DNA of 64,000 nucleotides from Oceanibium sediminis (GTDB lineage: Bacteria > Pseudomonadota > Alphaproteobacteria > Rhodobacterales > Rhodobacteraceae). Below, piece after piece: positions 1 through 8,205 of the stretch (within the stretch, counting starts at the first letter, position 1; every line of letters begins with the position of its first letter). Where the stretch lies: contig NZ_QGNX01000003.1 in the NCBI RefSeq assembly GCF_003265325.1, positions 434,001-498,000 on the forward strand, given 5' to 3'. The position numbers were made by a program, and so were the translations under genes. The notes beneath the pieces were generated by a model. The model worked only from the letters and a program-made list of their open reading frames with translations, had not been told where the DNA came from and did no database searches.

Positions 1-344
1 AGGAACCCGCCGTGGAAGGACATGCCCCCCTGCCAAACGGCGGCAATCTCGCCCAGGTTCTCGCGGTAGTAATCCCACTGGTAGAACAGCACGTAGCCGA
101 GCCGCCCGCCCAGGATCACGCCCAGCACCATCCATGTCAGCAGGTCCTCGGCCTTCTTCGGCGCCATCGGCGCGCCACCCCGCCAGAGCGCCGGGCGCTT
201 CATCATCCGCGCGACCAGCCACCAGCCAAGGGCGATGCCGCAGATATACGCCAGGGCATACCAGCGCAGCGCCAGTTCGGTTCCGAAGACCGTGATACTG
301 AAGATTTCCGGTTGCAGACCGGGGAACTGAATGGCCGCCAGCAT
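1..344 (-). CDS. lgt: Prolipoprotein diacylglyceryl transferase (N-terminal part)
   Basis: Lgt transfers diacylglycerol from phosphatidylglycerol to the lipobox cysteine of prolipoproteins in the inner membrane. Only the first 114 codons are inside the window; the gene runs off the left edge. The visible part begins MLAAIQFPGLQPEIFSI, has a first membrane segment around residues 27-45 and a second around 70-88, then the family motifs GGRLGYVLFY and GGMSFHGG, which sit in the diacylglyceryl-binding region. It is divergent from the UbiK-like gene starting at 468. The lipoproteins encoded in this window (7623, 27037, 28072, 48008) would be its substrates. Confidence 0.93.
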   Translation of the reverse strand, partial: MLAAIQFPGLQPEIFSITVFGTELALRWYALAYICGIALGWWLVARMMKRPALWRGGAPMAPKKAEDLLTWMVLGVILGGRLGYVLFYQWDYYRENLGEIAAVWQGGMSFHGGF

Positions 345-467
345 GAGAATTCCTTGCTTTGCGTGAAGCCCCCGTGAAACCGTGCCGCAGGCGTGAAGTC
401 AAGCAACGCCTTGTTGTTCCGGCGCGTCATTGCCATATTCGGGGGAACGCTGATGAAAGGCCGCCCC

Positions 468-722
468 ATGCAGACCCGTGACAAGATCTTCGACGATATC
501 TCCCAGCTGATGACGAATGCGATGGGCGTGGCCCAGGGCGCGCGGGACGAGGCGGAAACGGCGCTGAAATCCCTGCTGGACCGCTGGCTCGCGGATCGCA
601 ACCTGGTCACGCGTGAGGAATTCGACGCGGTTCTGGCAATGGCGCAGAAGGCGCGCGAAGAAAACGCCGCCTTGTCCGCCAGAATAGACGCGCTGGAATC
701 CGCCAGAAGCGCGGATAAGTAA
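468..722 (+). CDS. UbiK-like accessory factor (BMFP domain)
   Basis: Small protein of 84 residues related to the BMFP/UbiK family; UbiK assists aerobic ubiquinone synthesis and binds membranes. It begins MQTRDKIFDDISQLMTNAMG, the usual opening of the family, then an amphipathic helix and a C-terminal coiled coil (about residues 50-82) rich in Glu, Ala and Leu. I chose the ATG at 468 over an in-frame ATG at 453 because the family starts at MQTR; both have a purine-rich stretch upstream. It is divergently placed from lgt, a common arrangement in Rhodobacterales. Confidence 0.8.
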   Translation: MQTRDKIFDDISQLMTNAMGVAQGARDEAETALKSLLDRWLADRNLVTREEFDAVLAMAQKAREENAALSARIDALESARSADK

Positions 723-845
723 AACCTTAGATATACGGCATGTTGACTGTAACCGCTTCTTAAGGGGGCGGGCCGTACTTCCTCGTTCGTTATGCAGGTC
801 ACCCGGTCCGGGCTGGCCAAGGTAACGCCCGTATAGGAGGTATTC

Positions 846-1427
846 ATGTCTTTCCGTATCACTGGTCTTGTGGCCGGCCTTGTCCTTGCTGCGCAGGGTG
901 TCTCGGCCGGGGCCAACGAATTCGAACCCCAGCTTCGCGCCCTTGCGGCGGGCGACCTGGCCCGGATCGCCGCGGCCCCGGTCATCCTTGATGCGCTGCG
1001 CGCGCAGAACGCCGCCCACGCCGGGCTGAGCCAGGCCGATGTCGAAGCGCTCGACGCCAAGTGGCGGGCGGAGGTCGGGGCCGGGAACTCCCCCCTCATC
1101 GATGGTGTCATCGATCATGCCGCGTCTGCCTGGCTGCGCGACATGAAGGAAGAAATGGGTGGCCTGATCACCGAAGTCTTCGTCGTGGACGCCAAGGGGC
1201 TGAACGTTGCGCAAAGCGATGTCACCTCCGACTACTGGCAGGGTGACGAGGACAAGTGGAAGCTGACCTACGCCAAGTCCGCCGATACCGTCCAGATGGG
1301 CGAGGTGGAGCTTGATGAAAGCACCCAGGCCTACCAGAGCCAGGTATCCTTCCCGATCAACGACCCGGATACCGGCGATCCGCTGGGTACCGTCACTGTC
1401 GGGGTCAACCTCGAACAGCTTCAGTAA
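846..1427 (+). CDS. Secreted Cache-like (PDC) sensor protein
   Basis: 193 residues with a signal peptide (about 1-22, ending VSAGA). There is no later membrane segment and no output domain, so it is predicted to be a free periplasmic protein. The middle and C-terminal part (SAWLRDMKEEMGGLITEVFV, then DAKGLNVAQSD, then DYWQGDEDKWKL) resembles the extracellular ligand-binding PDC/Cache fold of chemoreceptors and histidine kinases. A strong RBS (TAGGAGG) precedes the ATG. The chemoreceptor gene starts 47 bp downstream on the same strand, so the two are probably co-transcribed. The ligand is unknown; the fold call is from motif resemblance only. Confidence 0.7.
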   Translation: MSFRITGLVAGLVLAAQGVSAGANEFEPQLRALAAGDLARIAAAPVILDALRAQNAAHAGLSQADVEALDAKWRAEVGAGNSPLIDGVIDHAASAWLRDMKEEMGGLITEVFVVDAKGLNVAQSDVTSDYWQGDEDKWKLTYAKSADTVQMGEVELDESTQAYQSQVSFPINDPDTGDPLGTVTVGVNLEQLQ

Positions 1428-1474
1428 CCTGTAACAGATTAAAACGTAACACATTTTAGCGTGGAGGCGACGCC

Positions 1475-3337
1475 ATGAAGCTCGCGAACACACTGTTGAG
1501 ACTTGGCCTGGGGCGGATGTTGTCGCTGATGGTCGGCGTCGCCTTTTTGATAACGGTCGGTGCCATGACGGTGATCAAGGTGCTCGACACCTGGTCCTAT
1601 CGTCTGGCGGAATTTGAACAGAATGCAGCGCTGGATTCGGAATTCCTCGCGGACGGGCTTGGCGGCGCGACGCGGTTCCGCAAGCTGGAGGATCTGGACG
1701 CGGCGGTCACCGGCTTCCTGGCGGATGCCGGTGAGGATATCGTTTCCGTCGCGGTGCTCGACCTGGATCTCGCAACGGTATACCTGAACGGCCCCGCGCC
1801 CGAGCCGACCGGCGTGCGGCTGGCCGGACAGGTCGTGACGGGCGCTTCCGCCCAAATGGTGGGCGAAACGGTGGCCGTCCCGATCTACTTCGGCAAGGGC
1901 GAAGAGCCGGTGGGCGCCCTGCTCGTTGTCTGGAGCAAGGACCGGATCATCGCGAACCTTCAGGCGTCGATCCTGTCGTCCGCGCTTGTCGGGCTGCTTC
2001 TGATGGGGCTCGCGGTGACGGCGGTCTTCCTTCTGATGCGTCAACTTGTGTCGCGACCGATGGGCCAGTTGGCGGTGGCGATTGAAAAGGTCGCCAAGGG
2101 CGATCTGACTGCGGCGATCCCGCTGACCCATCGCCCTGACGAGGTGGGCCAGACCGCCGCCCGTGTCGAGGATCTGCGTCAGCAGCTATCGAACGCGGAA
2201 GCGGATCGTGCTGCAAGGGCCGAGGACAAGGCAGAGCAGGAACGCGCCCACGCGGCCACGCTTAAGGGTCTCGAGGAAAGCTTCGGCGCCGTCGTCGAGT
2301 CTGCGCGCCGCGGTCAGTTCGACACCAGAATCGACCAGCAGTTCGATGACGAGGTGCTGCGGCGCATGGCCGATGGCATGAATGCCTTCAGTGAAACGAT
2401 CGACGACTTCCTGGGCGAGGTCGATCGCGCCGTGCAGGCCCTGGCCAGCGGTGACCTGACACAGCGCATGCCAAGCCGTTTCCAGGGACGTTTCGGCGCC
2501 ATGGCCGAGCGTCTGAACAGTTCGCTCGAGACGTTGAACGACCTCGTCCAGGAACTGGGCGTTGCCGAGGGGAATATCGTCGGGACCGTGGATCGCCTGC
2601 AGAACGACAGCCGCGCCCTGTCCGAGCGCAGCGGCCAGCAGGCGGCGGCGCTCGAGGAAACCTCGGCCACGATGGAGGAGTTGACGACCACCACCAAGTC
2701 CAACTCCGAGCGGGTCAAATCCTCGGCGGTCAGCGCGCAGGAAACCCGACGCGTCGCGACCAGCGGCCAGGAAGTCGTCGGCCGCGCGATCAACGCAATG
2801 AGCGAGATCGAACAGGGGTCTGCGCGGATCAGCGAGATCATCACGGTGATCGACGGCATCGCGTTCCAGACCAACCTGCTGGCGCTGAACGCGGCCGTCG
2901 AAGCGGCCCGGGCCGGCGAGGCGGGCAAGGGTTTCGCCGTGGTCGCGGCGGAGGTGCGCACCCTCGCCCAACGCTCGGCGGAGGCGGCGCGCGACATCAC
3001 CCGGCTGATCGAGACAAGCACCAGCCAGGTGGCCTCCGGTTCCGCGCTGGTCAATGAAAGCGGCGAGGCGCTGGGCCAGATCATGGTCTCCATCGCCGGA
3101 GTGTCTGACGCGTTGACAGAAATCGCGCAGGCCACGACCGAACAGTCGGGCGCACTTTCTGAAGTGGCGGGCACGATCAGCCAGCTCGATGACATGACCC
3201 AGCACAGCGCCAACATCGCTTCTCGTGGGGCGACCGAGGCGGCGAGCCTGTCCCAGCAGTCCAAGACATTGGCGCAGCTGCTGAGTTTCTTCCGCAACGG
3301 GCAACGCAGCGCTGCCGCGTCGATCGCCGCGGAATGA
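1475..3337 (+). CDS. Methyl-accepting chemotaxis protein
   Basis: 620-residue chemoreceptor. Membrane segment 1 is near residues 14-34, a periplasmic sensing region follows to about 165, and membrane segment 2 is near 168-190. HAMP domains lie at about 190-245 and again near 300-350. The signalling domain contains the hairpin-tip motif [17 protein letters not shown] around residue 470. Methylation-helix-like Glu/Gln-rich sequence ([15 protein letters not shown]) flanks it. The C-terminus (AAASIAAE) lacks an NWETF-type CheR/CheB tether. RBS GTGGAGG lies upstream. No che genes are in the window, so it must signal to a cluster elsewhere. It probably works with the secreted Cache-like protein encoded just upstream. 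Confidence 0.93.
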   Translation: MKLANTLLRLGLGRMLSLMVGVAFLITVGAMTVIKVLDTWSYRLAEFEQNAALDSEFLADGLGGATRFRKLEDLDAAVTGFLADAGEDIVSVAVLDLDLATVYLNGPAPEPTGVRLAGQVVTGASAQMVGETVAVPIYFGKGEEPVGALLVVWSKDRIIANLQASILSSALVGLLLMGLAVTAVFLLMRQLVSRPMGQLAVAIEKVAKGDLTAAIPLTHRPDEVGQTAARVEDLRQQLSNAEADRAARAEDKAEQERAHAATLKGLEESFGAVVESARRGQFDTRIDQQFDDEVLRRMADGMNAFSETIDDFLGEVDRAVQALASGDLTQRMPSRFQGRFGAMAERLNSSLETLNDLVQELGVAEGNIVGTVDRLQNDSRALSERSGQQAAALEETSATMEELTTTTKSNSERVKSSAVSAQETRRVATSGQEVVGRAINAMSEIEQGSARISEIITVIDGIAFQTNLLALNAAVEAARAGEAGKGFAVVAAEVRTLAQRSAEAARDITRLIETSTSQVASGSALVNESGEALGQIMVSIAGVSDALTEIAQATTEQSGALSEVAGTISQLDDMTQHSANIASRGATEAASLSQQSKTLAQLLSFFRNGQRSAAASIAAE

Positions 3338-3339
3338 AG

Positions 3340-3363
3340 CGGCGGGGCCTTCGGGCCCCGCCG
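3340..3363 (+). terminator. GC-rich hairpin after the chemoreceptor gene
   Basis: A perfect 10-bp stem (CGGCGGGGCC / GGCCCCGCCG) with a TTCG tetraloop begins 3 bases after the stop codon. Only TCAT follows, not a T-run, so it may act as an RNA-stabilising 3' hairpin or a weak or Rho-assisted terminator. Confidence 0.55.
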
Positions 3364-3515
3364 TCATACGGAGTTCCTCAAATTTGTCTTTACAGGGGCG
3401 ATTTTTCTGCCACCATATCTCGTAGACCGGCACAACGAACTGTCGATCTGTTGATATCCCCACAGCCCCTTGCGGGGTTTTGCTCCGCCAGCGGCCAGAC
3501 CTAGAGGGACCGGGC

Positions 3516-4019
3516 ATGAGCACTGTCGAGCAAGACTTCCTTTCAGAAGACCTTCACCCCATAGATATCGTCGAGACGCTGGCCGAATCGCACGACTGGG
3601 ATTTCGACCGGGTGGGGGACGACCAGATCGCGATGGCCATCGAAGGGTCTTGGCGGACCTATTCGCTGACGCTCGCCTGGTCAGGCCACGATGAAACCCT
3701 ACGCATGATCTGCGCTTTCGACCTGGACCCCGAGACCGAGCGTCTGCCCGCCCTTTACGAGGCGATGGGACGGGCCAATGACAAGTGCTGGGCTGGGGCC
3801 TTCACGCTTTGGCTGGAGCAGAAGCTGATGGTGTTCCGCTACGGGCTGATCCTGTCGGGCGGCGCCAGCGCCAGCGCCGAGCAGATTATCGAGATGGTGC
3901 GCAACGCCGTCACCACTTCCGAGCGATTCTTCCCCGCCTTCCAGCTCGTTCTTTGGAGCGGCGAGACGCCCGAAAAGGCGATGCAGGTCGCCATGACGGA
4001 AGCTTACGGACGCGCCTGA
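3516..4019 (+). CDS. YbjN domain-containing protein
   Basis: 167-residue cytoplasmic protein of the YbjN family, which has a type III secretion chaperone-like fold. It begins MSTVEQDFLSEDLHPIDIVE and continues with the family features of an acidic N-terminus, a central strand-rich part and a C-terminal region (LILSGGASASAEQIIEMV) that ends in a helix. The ATG at 3516 is preceded by AGAGGGA at good spacing. YbjN proteins are common in alphaproteobacteria and are linked by genetics to motility and stress, but no biochemical role is established. It stands alone and ends before a strong terminator at 4081-4115. Confidence 0.8.
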   Translation: MSTVEQDFLSEDLHPIDIVETLAESHDWDFDRVGDDQIAMAIEGSWRTYSLTLAWSGHDETLRMICAFDLDPETERLPALYEAMGRANDKCWAGAFTLWLEQKLMVFRYGLILSGGASASAEQIIEMVRNAVTTSERFFPAFQLVLWSGETPEKAMQVAMTEAYGRA

Positions 4020-4080
4020 CACGCCCGAGCGGCGTATCGCGCAACGCGAATCCCGGGTCACCTGCCGACCAGGGCCACGA

Positions 4081-4115
4081 AAGCCGGAGGGTCTGTTTCA
4101 GACTCTCCGGCTTTT
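4081..4115 (+). terminator. Intrinsic terminator after the YbjN gene
   Basis: AAGCCGGAGGGTCTG pairs with CAGACTCTCCGGCTT around a TTT loop, giving a 15-bp stem with one G-T wobble, and the T-run at 4112-4115 closes it. It lies 61 bases past the YbjN stop and upstream of proC. Confidence 0.85.
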
Positions 4116-4170
4116 ACGTTATGTGGGGCCATCTGCCCCTCGGGGTGTTGCGAATGAAAGGGACGGACGG

Positions 4171-4998
4171 ATGAGCGGTTTTGACAGGCTGGAGGCGGAT
4201 GGCATTTTGTTGCTGGGTTGCGGCAAGATGGGCTCCGCAATGATGGAGGGGTGGCTGGCGGCCGGCCTGAGCCCCGCTTCGATCCATGTGATCGATCCGA
4301 ATCCCTCGGCCCGGTTGCGGGCGTTGGAGAAAGAGGGTCTGCATCTGAACGCGCCGATCCCCGAGTCGCCCGCGCTCTGCCTCGTGGCGGTCAAGCCGCA
4401 GATGATGGGCGAGGCGCTGCCAGCCATCGCTGCGCTGGGCGGTGGCGGCACGCTGGTCGTCTCCATCGCCGCGGGCACGACACTGGCGCAATTCGAACGC
4501 ACCTTCGGCCCGGACACGCCGATCATCCGCACCATGCCCAACACGCCCGCCGCGATCGGCGAGGGGATCACGGCGATGGTGGGGAATGCGCGGACCGATG
4601 CCGCCGACCTGGACCTTGCCGAAACGGTGCTCAGCGCGATCGGGCAGACCGTGCGCCTGGCGAGCGAGGATCAGATCGACGCTGTGACCGGTGTCTCCGG
4701 TTCCGGTCCTGCCTATGTATTCCACATGATCGAGTGCCTTGCCGCCGCCGGAGTGGCCGAGGGCCTGCCCGCGGACATGGCGATGCAACTCGCCAAGGCG
4801 ACGGTGCGCGGCGCGGGCCTGCTTGCCTCGGCGGCGGAGGGGGACCCGGCGCAATTGCGCGCCAATGTCACCAGCCCGAACGGCACGACACAGGCCGGGC
4901 TTGCGGTTCTGATGGATGAGAATCACGGCCTGCCGCCGCTGATCCGCGCAACGGTGGCCGCCGCCGCCGCGCGCAGCAGGGAGTTGTCCGAGGATTGA
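4171..4998 (+). CDS. proC: Pyrroline-5-carboxylate reductase
   Basis: Last step of proline synthesis: NAD(P)H reduction of 1-pyrroline-5-carboxylate. 275 residues, the normal family length. The N-terminal Rossmann motif reads LLGCGKMGSAMMEGWLAAG. Typical segments are AVKPQMM, RTMPNTPAAIGEGIT and, in the C-terminal dimerisation domain, TGVSGSGPAYVFHMIECLA followed by TSPNGTTQAGL. The ATG at 4171 was chosen because a purine-rich stretch (GGACGGACGG) precedes it and the Rossmann fold starts 13 residues later. It is flanked by a terminator upstream and the phasin promoter downstream, so it is probably monocistronic. Confidence 0.95.
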   Translation: MSGFDRLEADGILLLGCGKMGSAMMEGWLAAGLSPASIHVIDPNPSARLRALEKEGLHLNAPIPESPALCLVAVKPQMMGEALPAIAALGGGGTLVVSIAAGTTLAQFERTFGPDTPIIRTMPNTPAAIGEGITAMVGNARTDAADLDLAETVLSAIGQTVRLASEDQIDAVTGVSGSGPAYVFHMIECLAAAGVAEGLPADMAMQLAKATVRGAGLLASAAEGDPAQLRANVTSPNGTTQAGLAVLMDENHGLPPLIRATVAAAAARSRELSED

Positions 4999-5000
4999 TA

Positions 5001-5050
5001 TGCTGCACTGCACAAAATACGTTGACAAATGCTGCGCTGCAACATAAATA
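5001..5050 (+). promoter_or_regulatory. Phasin promoter with PhaR-like operator repeats
   Basis: Two direct repeats, TGCTGCACTGCA at 5001-5012 and TGCTGCGCTGCA at 5030-5041, differ at one base. A TTGACA -35 box lies at 5022-5027, and a TAAATA -10 candidate at 5045-5050 has 17-bp spacing. TGC-rich repeats of this kind are bound by the polyhydroxybutyrate-responsive repressor PhaR in Paracoccus and Rhodobacter (established for those genera; inferred here). The second repeat occupies the spacer, so repressor binding would block polymerase directly. Confidence 0.75.
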
Positions 5051-5078
5051 GAGGTCACACCCCAAGAGGAGACATGAC

Positions 5079-5534
5079 ATGGCTGAGAAAAACGCTTTCG
5101 CCTTCGACCCCGAGAAGATGATGGATTTCTTCCGTCAGAACGATTTCACCAAGGCTTTCGCCGACGCGAAGATCCCCGGTTTCGACACCGCGGACCTGTT
5201 CGCCGCGCAGCAAAAGAACATGAACGCGCTGGTCGAGGCCAACAAGGCCGCCGCCTCCGGCTACCAGGAGCTGTTCCAGAAGCAGATGGCGATCTTCGAG
5301 GAAACCCTCGCAGAAGCGCAGAAGCAGATTAAAAGTACGGAAATGAAGCTGGACGGCAAAGCCGCCACCGCCCAGGCGGAACTGGCCAAGGCTGCCTTCG
5401 AGAAGGCCATCGCCAACATGAAGGACCTGGCCGAAACCGCCCAGAAGGCCAACACCGAGGCGTATGAGATCGTGTCCGCCCGCGTGAAAGCCTCTGTCGA
5501 GGAATTGAAGGACATTGCCGCCAAGGCGAAGTAA
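5079..5534 (+). CDS. phaP: Phasin (PHA granule-associated protein)
   Basis: 151-residue amphipathic helical protein of the phasin family that coats polyhydroxyalkanoate granules. It is rich in Ala, Lys, Glu and Gln, has no Cys, and is almost entirely helical. Segments such as KAFADAKIPGFDTADLFAAQ and AKAAFEKAIANMKDLAETAQ are typical of alphaproteobacterial phasins. RBS AAGAGGAG lies upstream of the ATG. The gene has its own promoter with PhaR-like operators and its own terminator, so expression should follow polymer accumulation. No phaC, phaZ or phaR gene is in the window. Confidence 0.92.
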   Translation: MAEKNAFAFDPEKMMDFFRQNDFTKAFADAKIPGFDTADLFAAQQKNMNALVEANKAAASGYQELFQKQMAIFEETLAEAQKQIKSTEMKLDGKAATAQAELAKAAFEKAIANMKDLAETAQKANTEAYEIVSARVKASVEELKDIAAKAK

Positions 5535-5561
5535 GCCCGCCCAAGCCGCAATCCCGTGATA

Positions 5562-5591
5562 CGCCGCGCCAGCCCCCTGGCGCGGCGTTTT
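5562..5591 (+). terminator. Intrinsic terminator after the phasin gene
   Basis: A perfect 11-bp stem, CGCCGCGCCAG / CTGGCGCGGCG, encloses a CCCC loop and is followed by TTTT. It begins 27 bases after the phasin stop. Confidence 0.9.
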
Positions 5592-5673
5592 CGTGCCTGC
5601 CCCTTGCCGTGACCTCGACAGCGTGGCACGTCTCGTCCCCGATAAACACAAGGACAGGCGCGAGGGGTGCAGA

Positions 5674-6012
5674 ATGGCGGAGATCGATTTCGAGGACTTC
5701 ATGGCGGTAGATATCCGTGCCGGAAGGGTGACCCGCGCCGAACCCTTTCCCGAGGCGCGCAAGCCCGCCTACAAGCTGTGGATCGATTTCGGCCCGGAAA
5801 TCGGGGAGAAGAAAAGTTCCGCCCAGATCACCGTGCACTACACCCCGGAAACGCTGCTGGGGCGCATGGTCATGGCCGTCGTCAACTTCCCGCCGCGCCA
5901 GATCGGCCCGGTCCGCTCGGAAGTGCTGGTGCTCGGCGTGGCGGACAGTGACGGTGCGATCGTGCTGATCACCCCGGACCAGGACGTCGCCCCCGGACAA
6001 AGGATGCACTGA
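5674..6012 (+). CDS. csaA: CsaA-type tRNA-binding protein
   Basis: 112-residue stand-alone tRNA-binding OB-fold protein. The family signature is complete: DIRAGRVTRAEPFPEARKPA, then YKLWIDFG, EIGEKKSSAQIT, then AVVNFPPRQIGPVRSEVLVL. CsaA homodimers bind tRNA and have been reported to have chaperone-like activity in Bacillus; the exact role in alphaproteobacteria is not settled. The stop codon overlaps the start of the following dehydrogenase gene by one base (TGATG), so the two are translationally coupled. Confidence 0.9.
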   Translation: MAEIDFEDFMAVDIRAGRVTRAEPFPEARKPAYKLWIDFGPEIGEKKSSAQITVHYTPETLLGRMVMAVVNFPPRQIGPVRSEVLVLGVADSDGAIVLITPDQDVAPGQRMH

Positions 6013-6974
6013 TGCCAAAGCCCAAGGTTGTCGTCACCCGCAAGCTGCCCGCCGCTGTCGAGGCGCGGCTTGCCGCGGAGTTCGACACGACGCTCAATCA
6101 CGACGATACGCCCATGACGCCGCAGGCGTTGATTACCGCGATGCAATCCGCGGATGCGCTGCTCAGCACGGTGACGGATGCGATCACCGCCGATGTGCTG
6201 GGCGCAGCCGACCGGCGCGCCGGGATCGTGTCGAATTTCGCCGTGGGCGTGAACAACATCGACCTGGAGGCGGCGAAGGCCAATGGCGTCGTCGTCACCA
6301 ATACGCCGGGCGTGCTGACCGACGCCACGGCGGATGTCGCGCTGACGCTGATGCTGAACGTCACCCGCCGCACCTGGGAAAGCGAGCGGATGCTGCGTGA
6401 GGGCCGTTGGCCCGGCTTCCAGCCCACGCTGCTGCTGGGCAGCGGCCTTCAGGGCAAGACGCTGGGCATCATCGGCATGGGCCGGATCGGCAAGGCGGTG
6501 GCCCGCAGGGCCCGTGACGGGTTCGGAATGAAGGTGATCTATTACAACCGCTCACCCGTCGCCGACACCGAGGGCCCGGCCGAGGCGCGCGACAGCATGC
6601 GCGCGGTGATGGCGGAGGCGGACGTCATCTCGCTCCACCTGCCGGGGGGCGGGGCGAACCGGGGCGTGATCTCGGCCGAGTTGATCGGGGCGATGAAGCC
6701 GGATGCCTACTTGGTCAACACCGCGCGGGGCGACGTGGTGGACGAGGCGGCGCTGATCGAAGTGTTGCAGGAACGCCGGATCGCCGGAGCGGGCCTGGAC
6801 GTCTTTGCAGAGGAGCCGAAGGTGCCCGAGGCGCTGATCGCACTGGATAACGTGTGCCTGCTGCCCCACATCGGATCGGCCACGATCGAGACGCGCACCG
6901 CCATGGGCATGCTGGCGGTGGACAACCTGACGGCGCATTTCGCGGGCAGTGATTACCCGGCACGCGTGGTGTGA
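6012..6974 (+). CDS. Glyoxylate/hydroxypyruvate reductase-like 2-hydroxyacid dehydrogenase
   Basis: 320-residue D-isomer-specific 2-hydroxyacid dehydrogenase. The NAD(P)-binding motif is LGIIGMGRIGKAVARRA. The catalytic triad is visible as Arg in NTARGDVVDE, Glu in VFAEEPKVPE and His in LLPHIGSAT. The substrate-side segment SNFAVGVNNIDLEAA and the overall match to the GyaR/GhrB group suggest reduction of glyoxylate or hydroxypyruvate to glycolate or glycerate; substrate choice cannot be read from sequence alone. It is coupled to csaA by a one-base overlap. A GC-rich hairpin follows between it and the convergent tdk gene. Confidence 0.88.
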   Translation: MPKPKVVVTRKLPAAVEARLAAEFDTTLNHDDTPMTPQALITAMQSADALLSTVTDAITADVLGAADRRAGIVSNFAVGVNNIDLEAAKANGVVVTNTPGVLTDATADVALTLMLNVTRRTWESERMLREGRWPGFQPTLLLGSGLQGKTLGIIGMGRIGKAVARRARDGFGMKVIYYNRSPVADTEGPAEARDSMRAVMAEADVISLHLPGGGANRGVISAELIGAMKPDAYLVNTARGDVVDEAALIEVLQERRIAGAGLDVFAEEPKVPEALIALDNVCLLPHIGSATIETRTAMGMLAVDNLTAHFAGSDYPARVV

Positions 6975-7001
6975 GGGGGCGCTCCCGCCCGTTGGTTGGG
7001 C

Positions 7002-7028
7002 CCGGCCCGCGGTAAACCGCGGGTCCGG
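7002..7028. terminator. Hairpin between convergent genes
   Basis: CCGGCCCGCGG pairs with CCGCGGGTCCGG (one bulged T) around a TAAA loop, between the convergent dehydrogenase and tdk genes. There is no T-run on either side, so it may terminate weakly in both directions or simply protect 3' ends. Confidence 0.5.
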
Positions 7029-7034
7029 GGCGCA

Positions 7035-7610
7035 CTAGCTCACCGCCGCACGCCAGTGGCGGCGGCACAGCGAGACATAGGTTTCGTTGCCGCCCACCTG
7101 GATCTGCGGCCCGTCCTTCAGGGCGTTACCCTGATCGTCCTGGCGCACCACCATGGTCGCCTTGCGCCCGCAATGGCAGATGGTGCGGATTTCCCGCATG
7201 TCGTCGGCCAGCGCCAGCAGCGTGGCGGAGCCGGGAAACAGCTTGCCCCGGAAATCCACCCTGAGCCCATAGGTCATCACCGGCACGTTCAGGTCATCCG
7301 CCGCGCGCGCCAGTTGCCAGACCTGCCCCTCGGTCAGCCATTGCGCCTCGTCCAGCAGGACGCAGGCGATGGGGCCTTTGGCGAGGCGGCGCTCGATCAT
7401 GGCGAACAGGTCACTGTCCTGGTCGAAGGTGTCCGCCGCCGCCGAGATGCCGATGCGCGACGCGATCCGTCCAGCACCCGAGCGGTGGTCGAAATTGGCG
7501 GTGAGGAGGTAGGTCTCCATCCCCCGTTCGTTGTAGTTGTAGCTGGCCTGCAAGAGGATCGCGCTCTTGCCGGCGTTCATCGTCGAGTAGTTGAAGTACA
7601 GCTTGGCCAT
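7035..7610 (-). CDS. tdk: Thymidine kinase (type II)
   Basis: 191-residue ATP:thymidine 5'-phosphotransferase of the pyrimidine salvage pathway. The N-terminal P-loop is STMNAGKSAILLQ. The DEAQWL motif around residue 90 holds the Walker B Asp and catalytic Glu. Zinc ligands appear as CHCG near residue 145 and CRRH near the C-terminus. Length and motif order match type II (tetrameric) bacterial enzymes. It is followed on the same strand by no other gene; its upstream neighbour on the minus strand is the 24-residue lipoprotein at 7623-7697. Confidence 0.95.
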   Translation of the reverse strand: MAKLYFNYSTMNAGKSAILLQASYNYNERGMETYLLTANFDHRSGAGRIASRIGISAAADTFDQDSDLFAMIERRLAKGPIACVLLDEAQWLTEGQVWQLARAADDLNVPVMTYGLRVDFRGKLFPGSATLLALADDMREIRTICHCGRKATMVVRQDDQGNALKDGPQIQVGGNETYVSLCRRHWRAAVS

Positions 7611-7622
7611 GGGGCCGGTCTG

Positions 7623-7697
7623 TCAGACGAGGGGAACGATCGGAACGTCGCACGCGGCAAGGGCCAGAAGTGCGGTGAGGATAAGGGCGGTGCGCAT
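7623..7697 (-). CDS. 24-residue lipoprotein
   Basis: A very short reading frame: MRTALILTALLALAACDV, then a tail ending IVPLV. It has a perfect signal and lipobox (LALAAC, Cys16), so after processing a nine-residue lipopeptide starting with the lipid-modified Cys would remain. A good RBS (AGGAG, 9-base spacing) precedes the ATG. It lies 12 bases upstream of tdk on the same strand and may be co-transcribed with it. The function is unknown. Its size is similar to entericidin-like toxin/antidote lipopeptides, but there is no sequence basis for that assignment. Confidence 0.6.
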   Translation of the reverse strand: MRTALILTALLALAACDVPIVPLV

Positions 7698-7794
7698 GAT
7701 CGAAAGCTCCTGTGCTTGGATCGCTCACCTCTATCCGCTGCGCCCCGGCTGGGCAAGGCGGGGCGCAGGAAATGCGTGGTCGGTGGCGCGGGGC

Positions 7795-8040
7795 TTATTC
7801 CAGGCCCAGAAGCATCTTGGCTTCGGCCAGCAGGTCGACCGATTGCTGGTGGTTGCCGGCGGTATGCTGGGCCTCGCCCTCGGCGCGCAATTCCTGTACG
7901 CGGGCCAAGTCCTCTGCCGAGAGGGACGCGGTGGTGAGGGCGGCGTCGATCTCGGCCATGTCGGCAGGGCATTGGAACGCGAGCGCGGGGGTGGTGGCCA
8001 AGGCGAGCAGCGTCGCGGTGGCGAGAAGTGTCCGTTTCAT
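7795..8040 (-). CDS. Small secreted protein, function unknown
   Basis: 81 residues. The signal peptide (about 1-20) ends TTPALA and is followed by FQCPADMAEIDAALTT. The mature part is about 60 residues and mostly helical (EDLARVQELRAEGEAQHTAG, then SVDLLAEAKMLLGL), with a single Cys near its start. The ATG at 8040 has an excellent RBS (GGGAGG). The helical mature part, rich in Ala, Glu and Leu, looks like a short TPR-like or helical-hairpin periplasmic protein. I do not recognise the family with certainty; it looks restricted to Rhodobacterales. It is transcribed in the same direction as the lipoprotein and tdk downstream. Confidence 0.7.
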   Translation of the reverse strand: MKRTLLATATLLALATTPALAFQCPADMAEIDAALTTASLSAEDLARVQELRAEGEAQHTAGNHQQSVDLLAEAKMLLGLE

Positions 8041-8205
8041 GGTGATCCTCCCTTTCTGGTTGGGCGGCGCCATGGGTGGGCTCCAAAGGCCGCGAGCGAA
8101 CTCTAGCATGTCAGCGCCGGGCTTGCGGATCACGAGGGCGTGTGGTGCGTGGGTGGTGAGCGTGAGTGCGCGGCCAAAGGGTCCCGGACCAAGGCGCTTC
8201 AGCGC

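Noticed and set aside
2186-3523. Minus-strand open frame opposite the chemoreceptor gene
   Set aside because: A shadow of the MCP signalling domain; no RBS, no protein-like pattern.
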